From Serinicoccus kebangsaanensis (lineage in GTDB: Bacteria > Actinomycetota > Actinomycetes > Actinomycetales > Dermatophilaceae): a stretch of 64,000 nucleotides of DNA. A program made the translations under genes and the position numbers. Location: the NCBI RefSeq assembly GCF_008919445.1, contig NZ_VSLG01000003.1:124001-188000 (forward strand), in the 5' to 3' direction. The notes beneath the pieces are model-generated. The model saw only the letters and a list, made by a program, of their open reading frames with translations. It had not been told where the DNA came from and ran no database searches. Shown here one piece after another: positions 1-7,253 of this stretch (its first letter is position 1; each line of letters starts with the position of its first letter).

Positions 1-1213
1 CGGTCCGGGAGACGATGGAACGGACGGCGCTGGTGCCGAGCACCTCCTTGGTCTGTCCCTCGAACTGCGGCTCGGGCAGGCGCACCGTCACCACGGCCGT
101 CAGCCCGGCCAGGATGTCGTCCTTCTCGACCTTGTCGTTGCCGACCTTGAGCTTGCGCGCGTTGGTCTCCAGCTGCTTGCGGAAGACCTTCATCAGCGCC
201 TGCTCGAAGCCGGCGACGTGGGTGCCACCCTTGGGGGTGGTGATGATGTTGACGAAGCTGCGCACGGCGGTGTCGTAGCCGGTCCCCCACCGCAGCGCGA
301 CATCCACCTCACACTCCCGCTCGGTCTCCCGCGACACCATGTGCCCCAGCTCGTCCAGCATCGGGACGGTCTCGGTGAAGCTCCCGGAGCCCTGCAGGCG
401 CCACACGTCGGTGACCGCCGGGTCGGTCGCGAGGTACTCGGCATACTCGGCGATGCCCCCGGAGTAGGCGAACGTCTCCTCGGCCGGGCCGTCCGCGCCT
501 GGTGTCCCGGGCAGCCGCCGCTCGTCGCGGACCACCATGGTCAGGCCGGGGACGAGGAACGCCGTCTGCCGGGCGCGGGCGACCAGCTCGTCGTAGGCGA
601 ACTGGGCGTCGGCGAGGAAGATCTGCGGGTCGGCCCAGTAGCGCACCCTGGTGCCGGTCACACCTCGCCTGGCCTTGCCGACCACGGCGAGTTCGCTGCT
701 GCGCTCGAACGGGGCGAAGGTGGCCGTGGGCTCGGGGCTGCCGCCCCGGTCGTCGAAGGTGCCCGGCTCGCCGCGCCGGAAGCTCATGCCGTAGGTCTTG
801 CCGGCGCGGTCGACCTCGACGTCCAGCCGTGCCGACAGGGCGTTCACGACCGAGGCGCCGACCCCGTGCAGACCACCCGAGGCGGCGTAGGACCCGCCCC
901 CGAACTTGCCTCCCGCGTGCAGCTTGGTGAAGACGACCTCGACCCCGGACAGCCCGGTGCGCGGCTCGATGTCGACCGGGATCCCCCGGGCGTGGTCGCG
1001 GACCTCGACCGATCCGTCCTCGTGGAGCAGCACCTCGATCCGGTCACCATGACCGCCCAGCGCCTCGTCCACGGCGTTGTCGATGATCTCCCAGAGACAG
1101 TGCATCAGCCCCCGGGCGTCGGTGGACCCGACATACATCCCCGGGCGCTTCCGGACCGCCTCCAGGCCTTCCAGGACCTGCAGGTGGCGGGCGGAGTAGT
1201 CCTGAGTGGTCAC
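1..1213 (-). CDS. parE: DNA topoisomerase IV subunit B (ParE/GyrB family), C-terminus outside window
   Basis: ATP-driving subunit of a type IIA topoisomerase, which together with subunit A decatenates or supercoils DNA. The reading frame begins with GTG at 1213 (MTTQDYSARHLQVLEGLEAV) and runs off the left edge after about 404 residues. It shows the GHKL ATPase motifs: the KRPGMYVGS segment, EIIDNAVDEAL carrying the catalytic Glu and the metal-site Asn, and the glycine-rich GGKFGGG and GLHGVGASVVNAL lid. The later transducer region is also present (FVNIITTPKGGTHVAGFEQAL). The start is supported by a TANNNT -10 box seven bases upstream, which suggests a leaderless message. ParE rather than GyrB is chosen because the small DUF7455 gene lies divergently beside it, as in other Micrococcales. 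GyrB cannot be excluded without the missing part. Confidence 0.88.
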   Translation of the reverse strand, partial: MTTQDYSARHLQVLEGLEAVRKRPGMYVGSTDARGLMHCLWEIIDNAVDEALGGHGDRIEVLLHEDGSVEVRDHARGIPVDIEPRTGLSGVEVVFTKLHAGGKFGGGSYAASGGLHGVGASVVNALSARLDVEVDRAGKTYGMSFRRGEPGTFDDRGGSPEPTATFAPFERSSELAVVGKARRGVTGTRVRYWADPQIFLADAQFAYDELVARARQTAFLVPGLTMVVRDERRLPGTPGADGPAEETFAYSGGIAEYAEYLATDPAVTDVWRLQGSGSFTETVPMLDELGHMVSRETERECEVDVALRWGTGYDTAVRSFVNIITTPKGGTHVAGFEQALMKVFRKQLETNARKLKVGNDKVEKDDILAGLTAVVTVRLPEPQFEGQTKEVLGTSAVRSIVSRT

Positions 1214-1220
1214 GCCCGGC

Positions 1221-1226
1221 AGGGTA
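1221..1226 (-). promoter_or_regulatory. -10 box (TACCCT) of the topoisomerase gene, leaderless
   Basis: On the minus strand TACCCT ends seven bases before the GTG start at 1213. This matches TANNNT and places the transcription start at or next to the start codon. No clear -35 box is visible. Confidence 0.5.
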
Positions 1227-1343
1227 GCGCGCGCCACCGACAGGCCCCGGGAGGCGCGTCGGGAACCCCACCCCCGACGGCGCCGTCTTACGCGCACAGC
1301 GAAACGCGCTCGCTCCGGGGCACAAAGGCACGGTGCGGCGGCG

Positions 1344-1349
1344 TTGACA
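1344..1349 (+). promoter_or_regulatory. possible -35 box TTGACA upstream of DUF7455 gene
   Basis: A perfect TTGACA lies 52 bases upstream of the GTG start at 1401. No convincing TANNNT box sits 16-19 bases further on, so this is only a weak promoter candidate. Confidence 0.25.
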
Positions 1350-1400
1350 TGTTTGACTGTGACGACCAACCGTCGGTTGGCCACTGGAGAGGAGACCGCC

Positions 1401-1616
1401 GTGAACGCCACTCTGACCCCTGAACTCAGCACCGCCGACCGCTGCGACCGCTGCGGGGCACAGGCCTACGTCCGGGCCCGGCTCGGGGACGGCCTCGAGC
1501 TGCACTTCTGCGCCCACCACGGGCGTGAGCACCTGGACAAGCTGCGCGCGGTCGACGACGTGCACATCCTGGACGAGACGCACCGGCTGGAGGAGGAGGA
1601 GACCCCCGCGGTCTGA
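1401..1616 (+). CDS. DUF7455 family small zinc-ribbon-like protein
   Basis: A 71-residue acidic protein of unknown function found widely in actinobacteria beside topoisomerase and sigma-factor genes. Two CxxC-type groups are visible: CDRCG near residue 14 and FCAHHGREH near residue 36, so Cys and His could bind one zinc ion. The rest is charged and ends in a run of Glu. The open frame extends further upstream, but the GTG at 1401 is chosen because a purine-rich GGAGAGGAGA lies just before it and because family members begin a few residues ahead of the first CxxC. It is divergent from the topoisomerase gene and followed by a strong hairpin terminator. The family assignment is from recall and the function is not known. 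Confidence 0.8.
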   Translation: MNATLTPELSTADRCDRCGAQAYVRARLGDGLELHFCAHHGREHLDKLRAVDDVHILDETHRLEEEETPAV

Positions 1617-1632
1617 CCCCACCAGCACGACA

Positions 1633-1672
1633 CCCGACGCCCGCCCGGCTGCAGAGCCGGGCGGGCGTCGGG
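1633..1672 (+). terminator. strong intrinsic terminator hairpin
   Basis: Perfect 18-bp inverted repeat with a 4-base loop (gcag): left arm 1633-1650, right arm 1655-1672. It lies 16 bases after the DUF7455 stop codon. No T-run follows, as is common in high-GC actinobacteria. Confidence 0.75.
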
Positions 1673-1682
1673 CTGCGTCAGG

Positions 1683-1688
1683 CAGAAT
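1683..1688 (+). promoter_or_regulatory. -10-like box (CAGAAT) of DUF456 gene, leaderless
   Basis: CAGAAT keeps the A at position 2 and T at position 6 of TANNNT and ends seven bases before the ATG at 1696. It lies directly behind the terminator of the previous gene. Confidence 0.4.
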
Positions 1689-1695
1689 CTGACCC

Positions 1696-2184
1696 ATGGA
1701 GCCCGCCGAGATCCTCATCCTGGTGCTGATGGCGGTCGGGGTGGTGGGAGTCGTCATCCCCGTCCTGCCGGGCCTGCTCATCGTCCTGGTCGGCTCGCTG
1801 GTCTGGGCGCTGACCGAGCGGAGCGCGCTGGGGTGGGTGGTCTTCGGGCTGTCGACCCTGGTCTACCTGCTCGGGGTGGCGCTGCAGTGGGCCATCCCCG
1901 GCCAGCAGATGCGGCGGGCCGGGGTCCGGACCTCCACGCTGGTCATCGGCGTGCTGTGCGCGCTGGTCACCGGGGTGCTGATCCCCGTCGTCGGACTGTT
2001 CGTCGGCTTCCCGCTCGGGATCTTCCTGGTCTCCCTGGCCCGCACGCGCGACCGGGGCGAGGCGCTCCGGGCGACCCGGCACGCGCTGCGCGCCGTGGGG
2101 CTCAACATCCTCATCGAGCTCGCCACGGCCTTCGCCCTCATCGCGATGTTCGTCGTGAGCGCGATCGTGCTGACGCCCTCGTGA
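1696..2184 (+). CDS. DUF456 domain integral membrane protein
   Basis: A 162-residue hydrophobic protein that fits DUF456, a bacterial inner-membrane family of unknown function. Several membrane spans are visible: about residues 4-27 and 33-56, a hydrophobic pair centred on 80-108, and a last span about 135-158. The glycine- and proline-rich loops (GVVIPVLPGLL and GVLIPVVGLFVGFPLG) look like two halves of an internal duplication typical of the family. A short basic stretch around residues 110-125 would be cytoplasmic. It seems to be a single-gene unit with a leaderless start and a hairpin after it. Nothing in its neighbours suggests a role. Confidence 0.85.
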   Translation: MEPAEILILVLMAVGVVGVVIPVLPGLLIVLVGSLVWALTERSALGWVVFGLSTLVYLLGVALQWAIPGQQMRRAGVRTSTLVIGVLCALVTGVLIPVVGLFVGFPLGIFLVSLARTRDRGEALRATRHALRAVGLNILIELATAFALIAMFVVSAIVLTPS

Positions 2185-2196
2185 GCACGCGGACGC

Positions 2197-2233
2197 CCTC
2201 CGGTGCCTGTCTCCCTGCGGACGGCACCGGAGG
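2197..2233. terminator. hairpin between convergent genes
   Basis: Eleven-base inverted repeat CCTCCGGTGCC (2197-2207) and GGCACCGGAGG (2223-2233) with a 15-base loop. It lies between the stops of the DUF456 gene and the leftward sortase gene, so it could serve both. Confidence 0.55.
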
Positions 2234-2268
2234 ACGTGGCTCGTGGGTCCTGCGGGTGGTGCGGGAGG

Positions 2269-3051
2269 TCAGCCCTCGACCATCCGGGCATACACCACGG
2301 TGTTGTCCTCGTGGCTGCCGGCGGCCTCGTCGAACTCACCACCGCAGGTGATGAGCCGCAGCTCGGGCTCGCTCGTCGGTCCGTAGACGTCGACCGTCGG
2401 GAACTCGTCCTTGGCGAACTGGTCCACGCGGTAGACCTCGAAGATCACGGTCCGGCCGTCCTCACGGTCGACCTCGGCCGTGTCCCCGGGCTCCAGCGCC
2501 CCGAGGTCGAAGAAGATGGACTCGACGCCGCCGGCACCGGTGACGTGCCCCTCGATGACCGTGGGGCCGGCCTCACCCGGGGTCGGGGACCCGTCGTACC
2601 AGGCCGCCTCGTGGTATCGGTCACCGCTGGGCACCTCGAGGGTCCCGTCGTCGGTGAGACCGAGCGCGTGCAGCGGGCTGGTGACCGAGATGGACGGTAT
2701 GCGCACCTCCACCGGCTCGGACGGGTCCAGTGCCTGGACCGTCGGCTCGGCCTCGGACTCGCTCGGCTCGGCGGTCGCAGACTCCGTCGCCGTGGGCGAG
2801 GCCTCAGCCTCCGCCGTGGACCCGGAGGTGTCCTCGGAGGCGCCGTCGCCGCTGCCGGCGTCGCTGTCGTCCGACGTGTCGTCGTCAGCGGTAGGGCTCG
2901 GGCCCGCGGCTGCCTCGGTCGGGGAAGGTGGGTCGGGTCGTTGCGTGCCGAGACCGAACCCGACCAGCACGACCCCGACCAGCAGGGCGAGCACGGCCAG
3001 GGCCGTGAGGGCAAAGCCCCCACGGCCCCGGCTGTTGCTCTCGAGCGACAT
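2269..3051 (-). CDS. class F sortase
   Basis: Membrane-anchored cysteine transpeptidase that would attach a secreted protein to the cell wall. The 260-residue protein has a basic N-terminus, a membrane span at about 13-33, a Ser/Thr/Asp/Glu-rich linker (about 38-112) and a C-terminal sortase domain. Active-site residues are visible: His169 in VIEGHV, Cys236 in LITCGG and Arg256 in VVYAR. The short domain and the TVIEGHV/LITCGG pattern match the actinobacterial class F group. It starts one base after the stop of the upstream CHRD-type protein gene, so the two are almost certainly co-translated. That makes the CHRD protein the prime candidate substrate, although it carries no plain LPxTG signal. 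Confidence 0.9.
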   Translation of the reverse strand: MSLESNSRGRGGFALTALAVLALLVGVVLVGFGLGTQRPDPPSPTEAAAGPSPTADDDTSDDSDAGSGDGASEDTSGSTAEAEASPTATESATAEPSESEAEPTVQALDPSEPVEVRIPSISVTSPLHALGLTDDGTLEVPSGDRYHEAAWYDGSPTPGEAGPTVIEGHVTGAGGVESIFFDLGALEPGDTAEVDREDGRTVIFEVYRVDQFAKDEFPTVDVYGPTSEPELRLITCGGEFDEAAGSHEDNTVVYARMVEG

Positions 3052-3052
3052 G

Positions 3053-3817
3053 TCAGCTGTCGGTGCGACGACGCTGGTTCAGCGCGAAGGCACCGGCACC
3101 GGCCGCGGCCAGCAGGGCACCACCGGCGATCAGGCCGGCGTTCTCGGTGCCGGCGGTGCTGCCACCACCGGTCGCCACGCCACCACCGGGAGCGCTCATC
3201 TGACCCATCTCGAAGGCGCCGCAGAGCGCCGGGTCGGTGGCCTCCGAGGGCAGGCTGTCGTCCAGGTCGGACATCTGCTCGCCGTCGTACTCGCCGGAGC
3301 CGTTGTGGTCGACACCGTGGATCACCACGACGCCCTCACCACGGTGCAGCGCCTGGCCCACCTCGTTGGGCACCTCGAAGGTGCGCTCGTAGGTGTAGGT
3401 GCCGTCGGCCGGGAAGTTGGCCACGTCGAGCGCGGCGGCCTCGGAGGTGTCGGCGTCGTTCCCGGTCAGGGACACGCGGACGGCGCCGTAGCTGTCGATG
3501 GCGTCCGTGGTGCGGATGGCACCCTCGAAGCCGCTGCCCTCCATGTTCGGGTCCGGGCACTCGCCGGCGCCACCGATGTGGATGTGCTGGGCGTGCGGGT
3601 TGCCCTCGAGCAGACCCTGCACCTCGACCTTGATCCACACCTCGTTGCCGGTGACCTTGGCCCAGGCGTTGCCGCTGCCGCCGGAGTCGTTCAGCTCGGT
3701 GAACTCGGTCATGAGCTCGACCGTCTGGTTCTCGTGCGCCGCCAGGGCGGGCGCGGCGCTCACCGCGAGCAGTGCGGGGGCGGCCAGGGCGGCCATCGTC
3801 GTCGTGAGCTTCTTCAT
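3053..3817 (-). CDS. secreted CHRD-like surface protein with C-terminal membrane anchor
   Basis: A 254-residue exported protein. It has a signal peptide (MKKL, hydrophobic core, cleavage near AAPALAAHEN at about 26) and a beta-rich domain resembling CHRD proteins (GNAWAKVTGNEVWIKVEVQG, then HAQHIHIGG, then VVVIHGVDH), including His clusters that could bind metal. A Gly/Ser/Thr linker (about 207-222) leads to a hydrophobic segment (about 225-245) and the basic tail NQRRRTDS. This is the layout of a sortase substrate, but the only candidate signals are VATGG or TAGTE. A good ribosome site (GGAGGAG) precedes the ATG. Directly downstream is the sortase, and upstream are rskA and sigK. A SigK-like promoter lies in the gap. 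The function is unknown. Confidence 0.75.
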   Translation of the reverse strand: MKKLTTTMAALAAPALLAVSAAPALAAHENQTVELMTEFTELNDSGGSGNAWAKVTGNEVWIKVEVQGLLEGNPHAQHIHIGGAGECPDPNMEGSGFEGAIRTTDAIDSYGAVRVSLTGNDADTSEAAALDVANFPADGTYTYERTFEVPNEVGQALHRGEGVVVIHGVDHNGSGEYDGEQMSDLDDSLPSEATDPALCGAFEMGQMSAPGGGVATGGGSTAGTENAGLIAGGALLAAAGAGAFALNQRRRTDS

Positions 3818-3880
3818 CGAGGTTCACTCCTCCATCTGGTGCCGCTGCAGCCCGTCTGCCACAGCGTGGGTACAGGAGGG

Positions 3881-3907
3881 ATTCGGCGCGGCCCCAGGTC
3901 CGGATTG
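3881..3907 (-). promoter_or_regulatory. candidate SigK promoter for the CHRD-sortase operon
   Basis: On the minus strand a perfect CCGAAT (3886-3881) is preceded 15 bases earlier by CAATCC (3907-3902). The published mycobacterial SigK promoter, as I recall it, is CCATCC at -35 and CCGAAT at -10, so this is 6/6 and 5/6. The spacer is short. An alternative -35, ACATCC (3914-3909), would give a 22-base spacer, which is too long. The leader to the ATG at 3817 would be about 55-60 bases. Confidence 0.45.
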
Positions 3908-3912
3908 CGGAT

Positions 3913-3926
3913 GTGACGAACGTCAC
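3913..3926. promoter_or_regulatory. 14-bp palindrome GTGACG-AA-CGTCAC
   Basis: A perfect inverted repeat with a 2-base centre, lying immediately upstream of the SigK-like promoter elements. Its size and position fit an operator for a dimeric regulator. No regulator is identified. Confidence 0.35.
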
Positions 3927-3972
3927 TCCGAGGTCGGGAACCTCGCGCGACGGCGGTAGCGGGGCGGGCCTG

Positions 3973-4794
3973 TCAGGCCAGGGGGACGACGACGAAGGGC
4001 TCCGTCGTCGGCTGGTCCGAACCGCCCGTGGGCTCCACGGTGAACCCGACCGCGACGGCGTCGTCCGGCGAGCCCTCCAGCAGGGCGGTGCGCTCCTCCA
4101 GCATCTCGGGCTGCAGCACCCCCGCGGACCGGGCGGTCCCGTCGGCGCTGACGAACCAGGCCTGGTAGACGCTGCCCGCCCGGGGGGAGGCGAACTCGGC
4201 CGGGAGCTGGACGACGGCCCGGCCCTCGGCCGCCGAGACGATGACGGCGACCGGGCCGTCCTCGGTGTCCGCGGTGTGCTCGGAGGCGTCGTCGGCGCGG
4301 ATGACCTGGGTCGCAGGGTCGGGGTTGAGAGCCTGCGAGACGCCCCAGACGCCTCCGGCCAGCACCACCGCGGCAGCGGCGGCGGCGAGCCAGCGCCCGG
4401 GGCCACGGGTGGGGGCGCGGTGCCGACGTCGGGCGTCCAGGGACGTCACGTCGGCCGCACCGTCCTCGTGGGGCTCGGCGGTTGCGGTGGCGTCGCCGTC
4501 TGCCGGCGACCCGGTGGCCGCGGCCTCTCCCCCGGCGGCGTCGCGCGCCGCCCCGGCCGTCTCGGGCCCTCGGGCCTCGGTGGCGACGAGATCGAGCACG
4601 GAGGCACGCAGCTGAGCGGGGGGCTCGACCTCGAGACCGTCGCTGAGCACGAGGGCGAGGTCCTGCAGCTCCTCCACCTCACGGCGGCACCGGTCGCAGT
4701 CGGCGAGGTGCGCCTCGAAGGCCGCCCGCTCGTCGGGGTCGACGGCATCGACGGCATAGGCCGCCGCCAGGTCGTGCATGTCCGCCTCGCTCAT
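3973..4794 (-). CDS. rskA: anti-sigma-K factor RskA family
   Basis: Membrane protein of 273 residues that holds SigK inactive until regulated proteolysis releases it. The N-terminal anti-sigma domain carries the zinc-binding pattern His29-x3-Cys33-x2-Cys36 (FEAHLADCDRC). A long Ala/Glu-rich linker follows, then one membrane span at about 134-155, and an extracytoplasmic RskA C-terminal domain (about 165-273) containing the typical VYQAWFVSADG segment. Its ATG overlaps the sigK stop codon by four bases (ATGA), so the two proteins are made together, which is the normal sigma/anti-sigma arrangement. What the extracytoplasmic domain senses is not evident from the sequence. Confidence 0.93.
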   Translation of the reverse strand: MSEADMHDLAAAYAVDAVDPDERAAFEAHLADCDRCRREVEELQDLALVLSDGLEVEPPAQLRASVLDLVATEARGPETAGAARDAAGGEAAATGSPADGDATATAEPHEDGAADVTSLDARRRHRAPTRGPGRWLAAAAAAVVLAGGVWGVSQALNPDPATQVIRADDASEHTADTEDGPVAVIVSAAEGRAVVQLPAEFASPRAGSVYQAWFVSADGTARSAGVLQPEMLEERTALLEGSPDDAVAVGFTVEPTGGSDQPTTEPFVVVPLA

Positions 4795-5435
4795 CCCTGC
4801 TCACCTCCGTCCAGCTGTGTCCGCAACTTCCGCAACCCGTCCCTGATCCGCGTCTTGGCCGTTCCGAGCGGAATGTCCATGCGCTCAGCCACCTCACGGT
4901 GGGTGAACCCGGAGAAGTACGCCAGGGCGAGGGTCGTCCGGTGTGGTTCACCGATCCGGTCCAGCGCCTGCTGCACTCTTCCTGCCTCGATCCGCTCCAC
5001 GGCCTCCTCCGCGGTGACGTCGTACGGTGGTGTCTTGTTCTCTGATTCGTAGCGGTGCAACCGATCGGATTGCGCCTGTTCGGAACGAACCCGGTCCACC
5101 GACCGGCGATGGGTCAGGGTCATCACCCAACCGACCGGAGAACCGCGACCGGGATCCACCTCGGACGCCTGTCGCCAGATCTGCAGGAAGACGTCCTGGG
5201 TGACCTCCTCGGCGAGGGCGCGGTCACGGACGATGCGCAGGGCCAGGCCGAAGACGCGCGGAGCGAGCTGGTCGTAGACCTGGGCCAGGGCGCTCTGGTC
5301 GCCCTCGGCCACCGCGCGGATGAGCTCGATCAGCTCCGGCCGACCGGACGGGGAAACGTCGACGACCCGGGCCTGGCCCGGGTCGTCATGAGAGGCGTCG
5401 GAGGTCAGAGACCCTGCTCCCGTCGCCGATCCCAC
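4791..5435 (-). CDS. sigK: ECF RNA polymerase sigma factor SigK
   Basis: Extracytoplasmic-function sigma factor of 214 residues. Region 2 (about 50-115) holds the core-binding helix LAEEVTQDVFLQIW and a DNA-melting stretch followed by HRRSVDRVRSEQA. Region 4 (about 150-205) shows the helix-turn-helix FSGFTHREVAERMDIPLGTA. The translational overlap with rskA and the close match to the SigK family support the name. The chosen GTG start overlaps the end of the upstream DUF3040 gene by about 30 bases, and no better start is visible. The neighbouring secreted protein and sortase, with a CCGAAT box upstream, are its likely local targets, in place of the mycobacterial mpt70/mpt83 genes. Confidence 0.92.
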   Translation of the reverse strand: MGSATGAGSLTSDASHDDPGQARVVDVSPSGRPELIELIRAVAEGDQSALAQVYDQLAPRVFGLALRIVRDRALAEEVTQDVFLQIWRQASEVDPGRGSPVGWVMTLTHRRSVDRVRSEQAQSDRLHRYESENKTPPYDVTAEEAVERIEAGRVQQALDRIGEPHRTTLALAYFSGFTHREVAERMDIPLGTAKTRIRDGLRKLRTQLDGGEQG

Positions 5436-5836
5436 TGCTGCTCCATCCGCTCCATGAAGGTGCCACCACGAGAGCTCTTCTTCTTCGTCGTCGGCCCGGC
5501 ACCCGGACCGCGGACGTGGCCGTCCTTGCCGACGACCCCGAGCCGCCCGCGCCGTGAGGCGTTGCGGGAGGGGGACGCGGCCCAGGCACCTCCCAGCACC
5601 ATGGCCAGGAAGCCGAGCGCACCGACCCAGATCATGGAGGACATCACGCCCACGACGACCAGCGCGAGGCCAGCGAGAGCGGCGACGACACCGAGGACGA
5701 GGCGGCGTCGGTCCAGGCCGGCGGCGGCGCTCCCGGCGGCCGGGCGCTTGAGCTGGCTCGCGAGCCGGGGGTCCTCGGCGTAGAGGGCCTGCTCCATCTG
5801 CTCGAGCACACGCTGCTCGTGGTCTGAGAGCGGCAC
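5405..5836 (-). CDS. DUF3040 membrane protein
   Basis: A 143-residue protein of the actinobacterial DUF3040 family, of unknown function. The N-terminus MPLSDHEQRVLEQMEQALYA is the family hallmark. Two adjacent membrane spans (about 47-88) follow, and the tail is basic (RRGRLGVVGKDGHVR and TKKKSSRGG). The open frame extends much further upstream, but GTG at 5836 is chosen because GGAGG lies five bases before it and the hallmark begins there. A second GTG at 5842 would overlap the ribosome site. Homologues sit next to dinB or mraZ in other actinobacteria, which fits the dinB gene just upstream. Confidence 0.85.
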   Translation of the reverse strand: MPLSDHEQRVLEQMEQALYAEDPRLASQLKRPAAGSAAAGLDRRRLVLGVVAALAGLALVVVGVMSSMIWVGALGFLAMVLGGAWAASPSRNASRRGRLGVVGKDGHVRGPGAGPTTKKKSSRGGTFMERMEQQWDRRREQGL

Positions 5837-6026
5837 GTTCACCTCCGGTGGTGCGAGTCGTAGGTCGCCGGCACGGGAACCGACGTCCTCGTCCTGTCTT
5901 TCAGGATAAGGCGTCAACGTCCGGAGCACTAGCCGGAGTTCCCCAGCCCTGACGCGCCCCTGTCGAACAGGACCGAGCATAGGCGGACTGCGGGGGGCGC
6001 CACAGCAGCGGGTCGGACCACGTGCG

Positions 6027-7253
6027 TCACCGCTGCAGCAGACTGGCTGGACGCACCGCCTGCTGCCCGAACCGGGCGACGGCGCGATCCGCTGCCCGTT
6101 CGGCCTCGCGCCAGCCCTTCTCGGGCTCGTCGAGCCGACCCTGGACCAGCGTCCGGTCAGCCTCGGTGATGCCCTCCACCCGCACACCCAGCATCCGGAT
6201 CCGGGCTCGCTGCAGTCCCAGCGCGGCATACAACGAGCACGCGGTGCCGTGGATCTCCCGGGTGACATCGGTGGGGACGGCCACGGTGCGAGACCGGGTG
6301 AGGGTGGTGAAGTCGGAGAACCGGACGGTCAGCACCACGGTGCGGCCCAGGACCCCCGCGTGCCGCATCCGGCTGGCCGTCCGCTCTGCGAGGTGCAGCA
6401 GCTGGCGTCGGACCAGCTCCGGGTCGTCCACGTCCTGTCCGAACGTCTCGGAGGACCCGACGCTGCGCTCCCGACGCTGCGGCACGACGGGATCCTGGTC
6501 GATCCCCCAGGCCAGGGTGTGCAGCCGCGTCGCGGACTGCTCGCCGAAGGCTCGGCGCAGCGTGAGCAGGGGCACATGGGCCAGCTGGGCCACCGTGTGC
6601 AGGCCCAACCGGTGCAGCTCGGCCTCGGTGGACTCCCCCACCCCCCACAGCGCGCCCACCGGCATGGGGTGCAGGAAGGGGACCACCTCGTCCCGGGTGA
6701 TCAGCCTCATGCCGTCCGGCTTGGCCGCCCGGGACGCCATCTTGGCGACCGCCTTGGAGGGGGCGCCACCGACCGAGCAGGTGATCCCTTGCTCGTCGGC
6801 CACGGTGTTGCGGATCCACCTGCCGATGCGTTCCGGGTCGCCCCAGGACCGCCCGGTGGTCGAGATGTCGAGGAAGGCCTCCTCCATCGAGACGGGCTCG
6901 ACCTGGGGGGTGACCTCGGCGAAGATCGCCATCACCGCCTCCGAGACCCGGGCGTAGCTGTCCCCGTCAGGACGGACCACGACCAGCGCCGGGCAGAGCC
7001 GGCGCGCCGTGGCCATGGGCATACCGGAGCGCACGCCGTAGGCGCGGGCCTCGTAGGTCGCGGCCAGCACCACGCTGCGCCACCCACCCCCGACCACCAT
7101 CGGCTGTCCTCGCAGGTCGGGACGGTCCAGCAGGGAGACCGCGGCGTAGAACGCGTCCATGTCGACGTGCAGCACCCATCCTCGCCCGGACCGGGCCGAG
7201 GACCCCGCGCGGTCGGAGACCGGACCGGCACGGTCACAGGTCGTGGTCACCAT
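6027..7253 (-). CDS. dinB: DNA polymerase IV (DinB, Y family)
   Basis: Translesion DNA polymerase of 408 residues. The palm motif VLHVDMDAFYAAV supplies the first metal ligand (Asp31). The second motif reads SMEEAFLDIS (residues 122-131), where most DinB proteins have S-x-D-E-A-F, so one catalytic Asp is replaced by Glu124. The helix-hairpin-helix region (VGALWGVGESTEAELHRLG) and little-finger domain are intact. No obvious C-terminal clamp-binding motif is seen; it ends VRPASLLQR. ATG at 7253 is chosen because GGGGAG lies six bases upstream. It overlaps the dnaE2 stop, so the two are translationally coupled in the LexA-controlled operon. A GTG at 7250 is an alternative start. Confidence 0.92.
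   Translation of the reverse strand: MVTTTCDRAGPVSDRAGSSARSGRGWVLHVDMDAFYAAVSLLDRPDLRGQPMVVGGGWRSVVLAATYEARAYGVRSGMPMATARRLCPALVVVRPDGDSYARVSEAVMAIFAEVTPQVEPVSMEEAFLDISTTGRSWGDPERIGRWIRNTVADEQGITCSVGGAPSKAVAKMASRAAKPDGMRLITRDEVVPFLHPMPVGALWGVGESTEAELHRLGLHTVAQLAHVPLLTLRRAFGEQSATRLHTLAWGIDQDPVVPQRRERSVGSSETFGQDVDDPELVRRQLLHLAERTASRMRHAGVLGRTVVLTVRFSDFTTLTRSRTVAVPTDVTREIHGTACSLYAALGLQRARIRMLGVRVEGITEADRTLVQGRLDEPEKGWREAERAADRAVARFGQQAVRPASLLQR

Noticed and set aside
1206-1400. Longer start for the DUF7455 protein
   Set aside because: The extra upstream codons look non-coding and a good ribosome site precedes GTG 1401.
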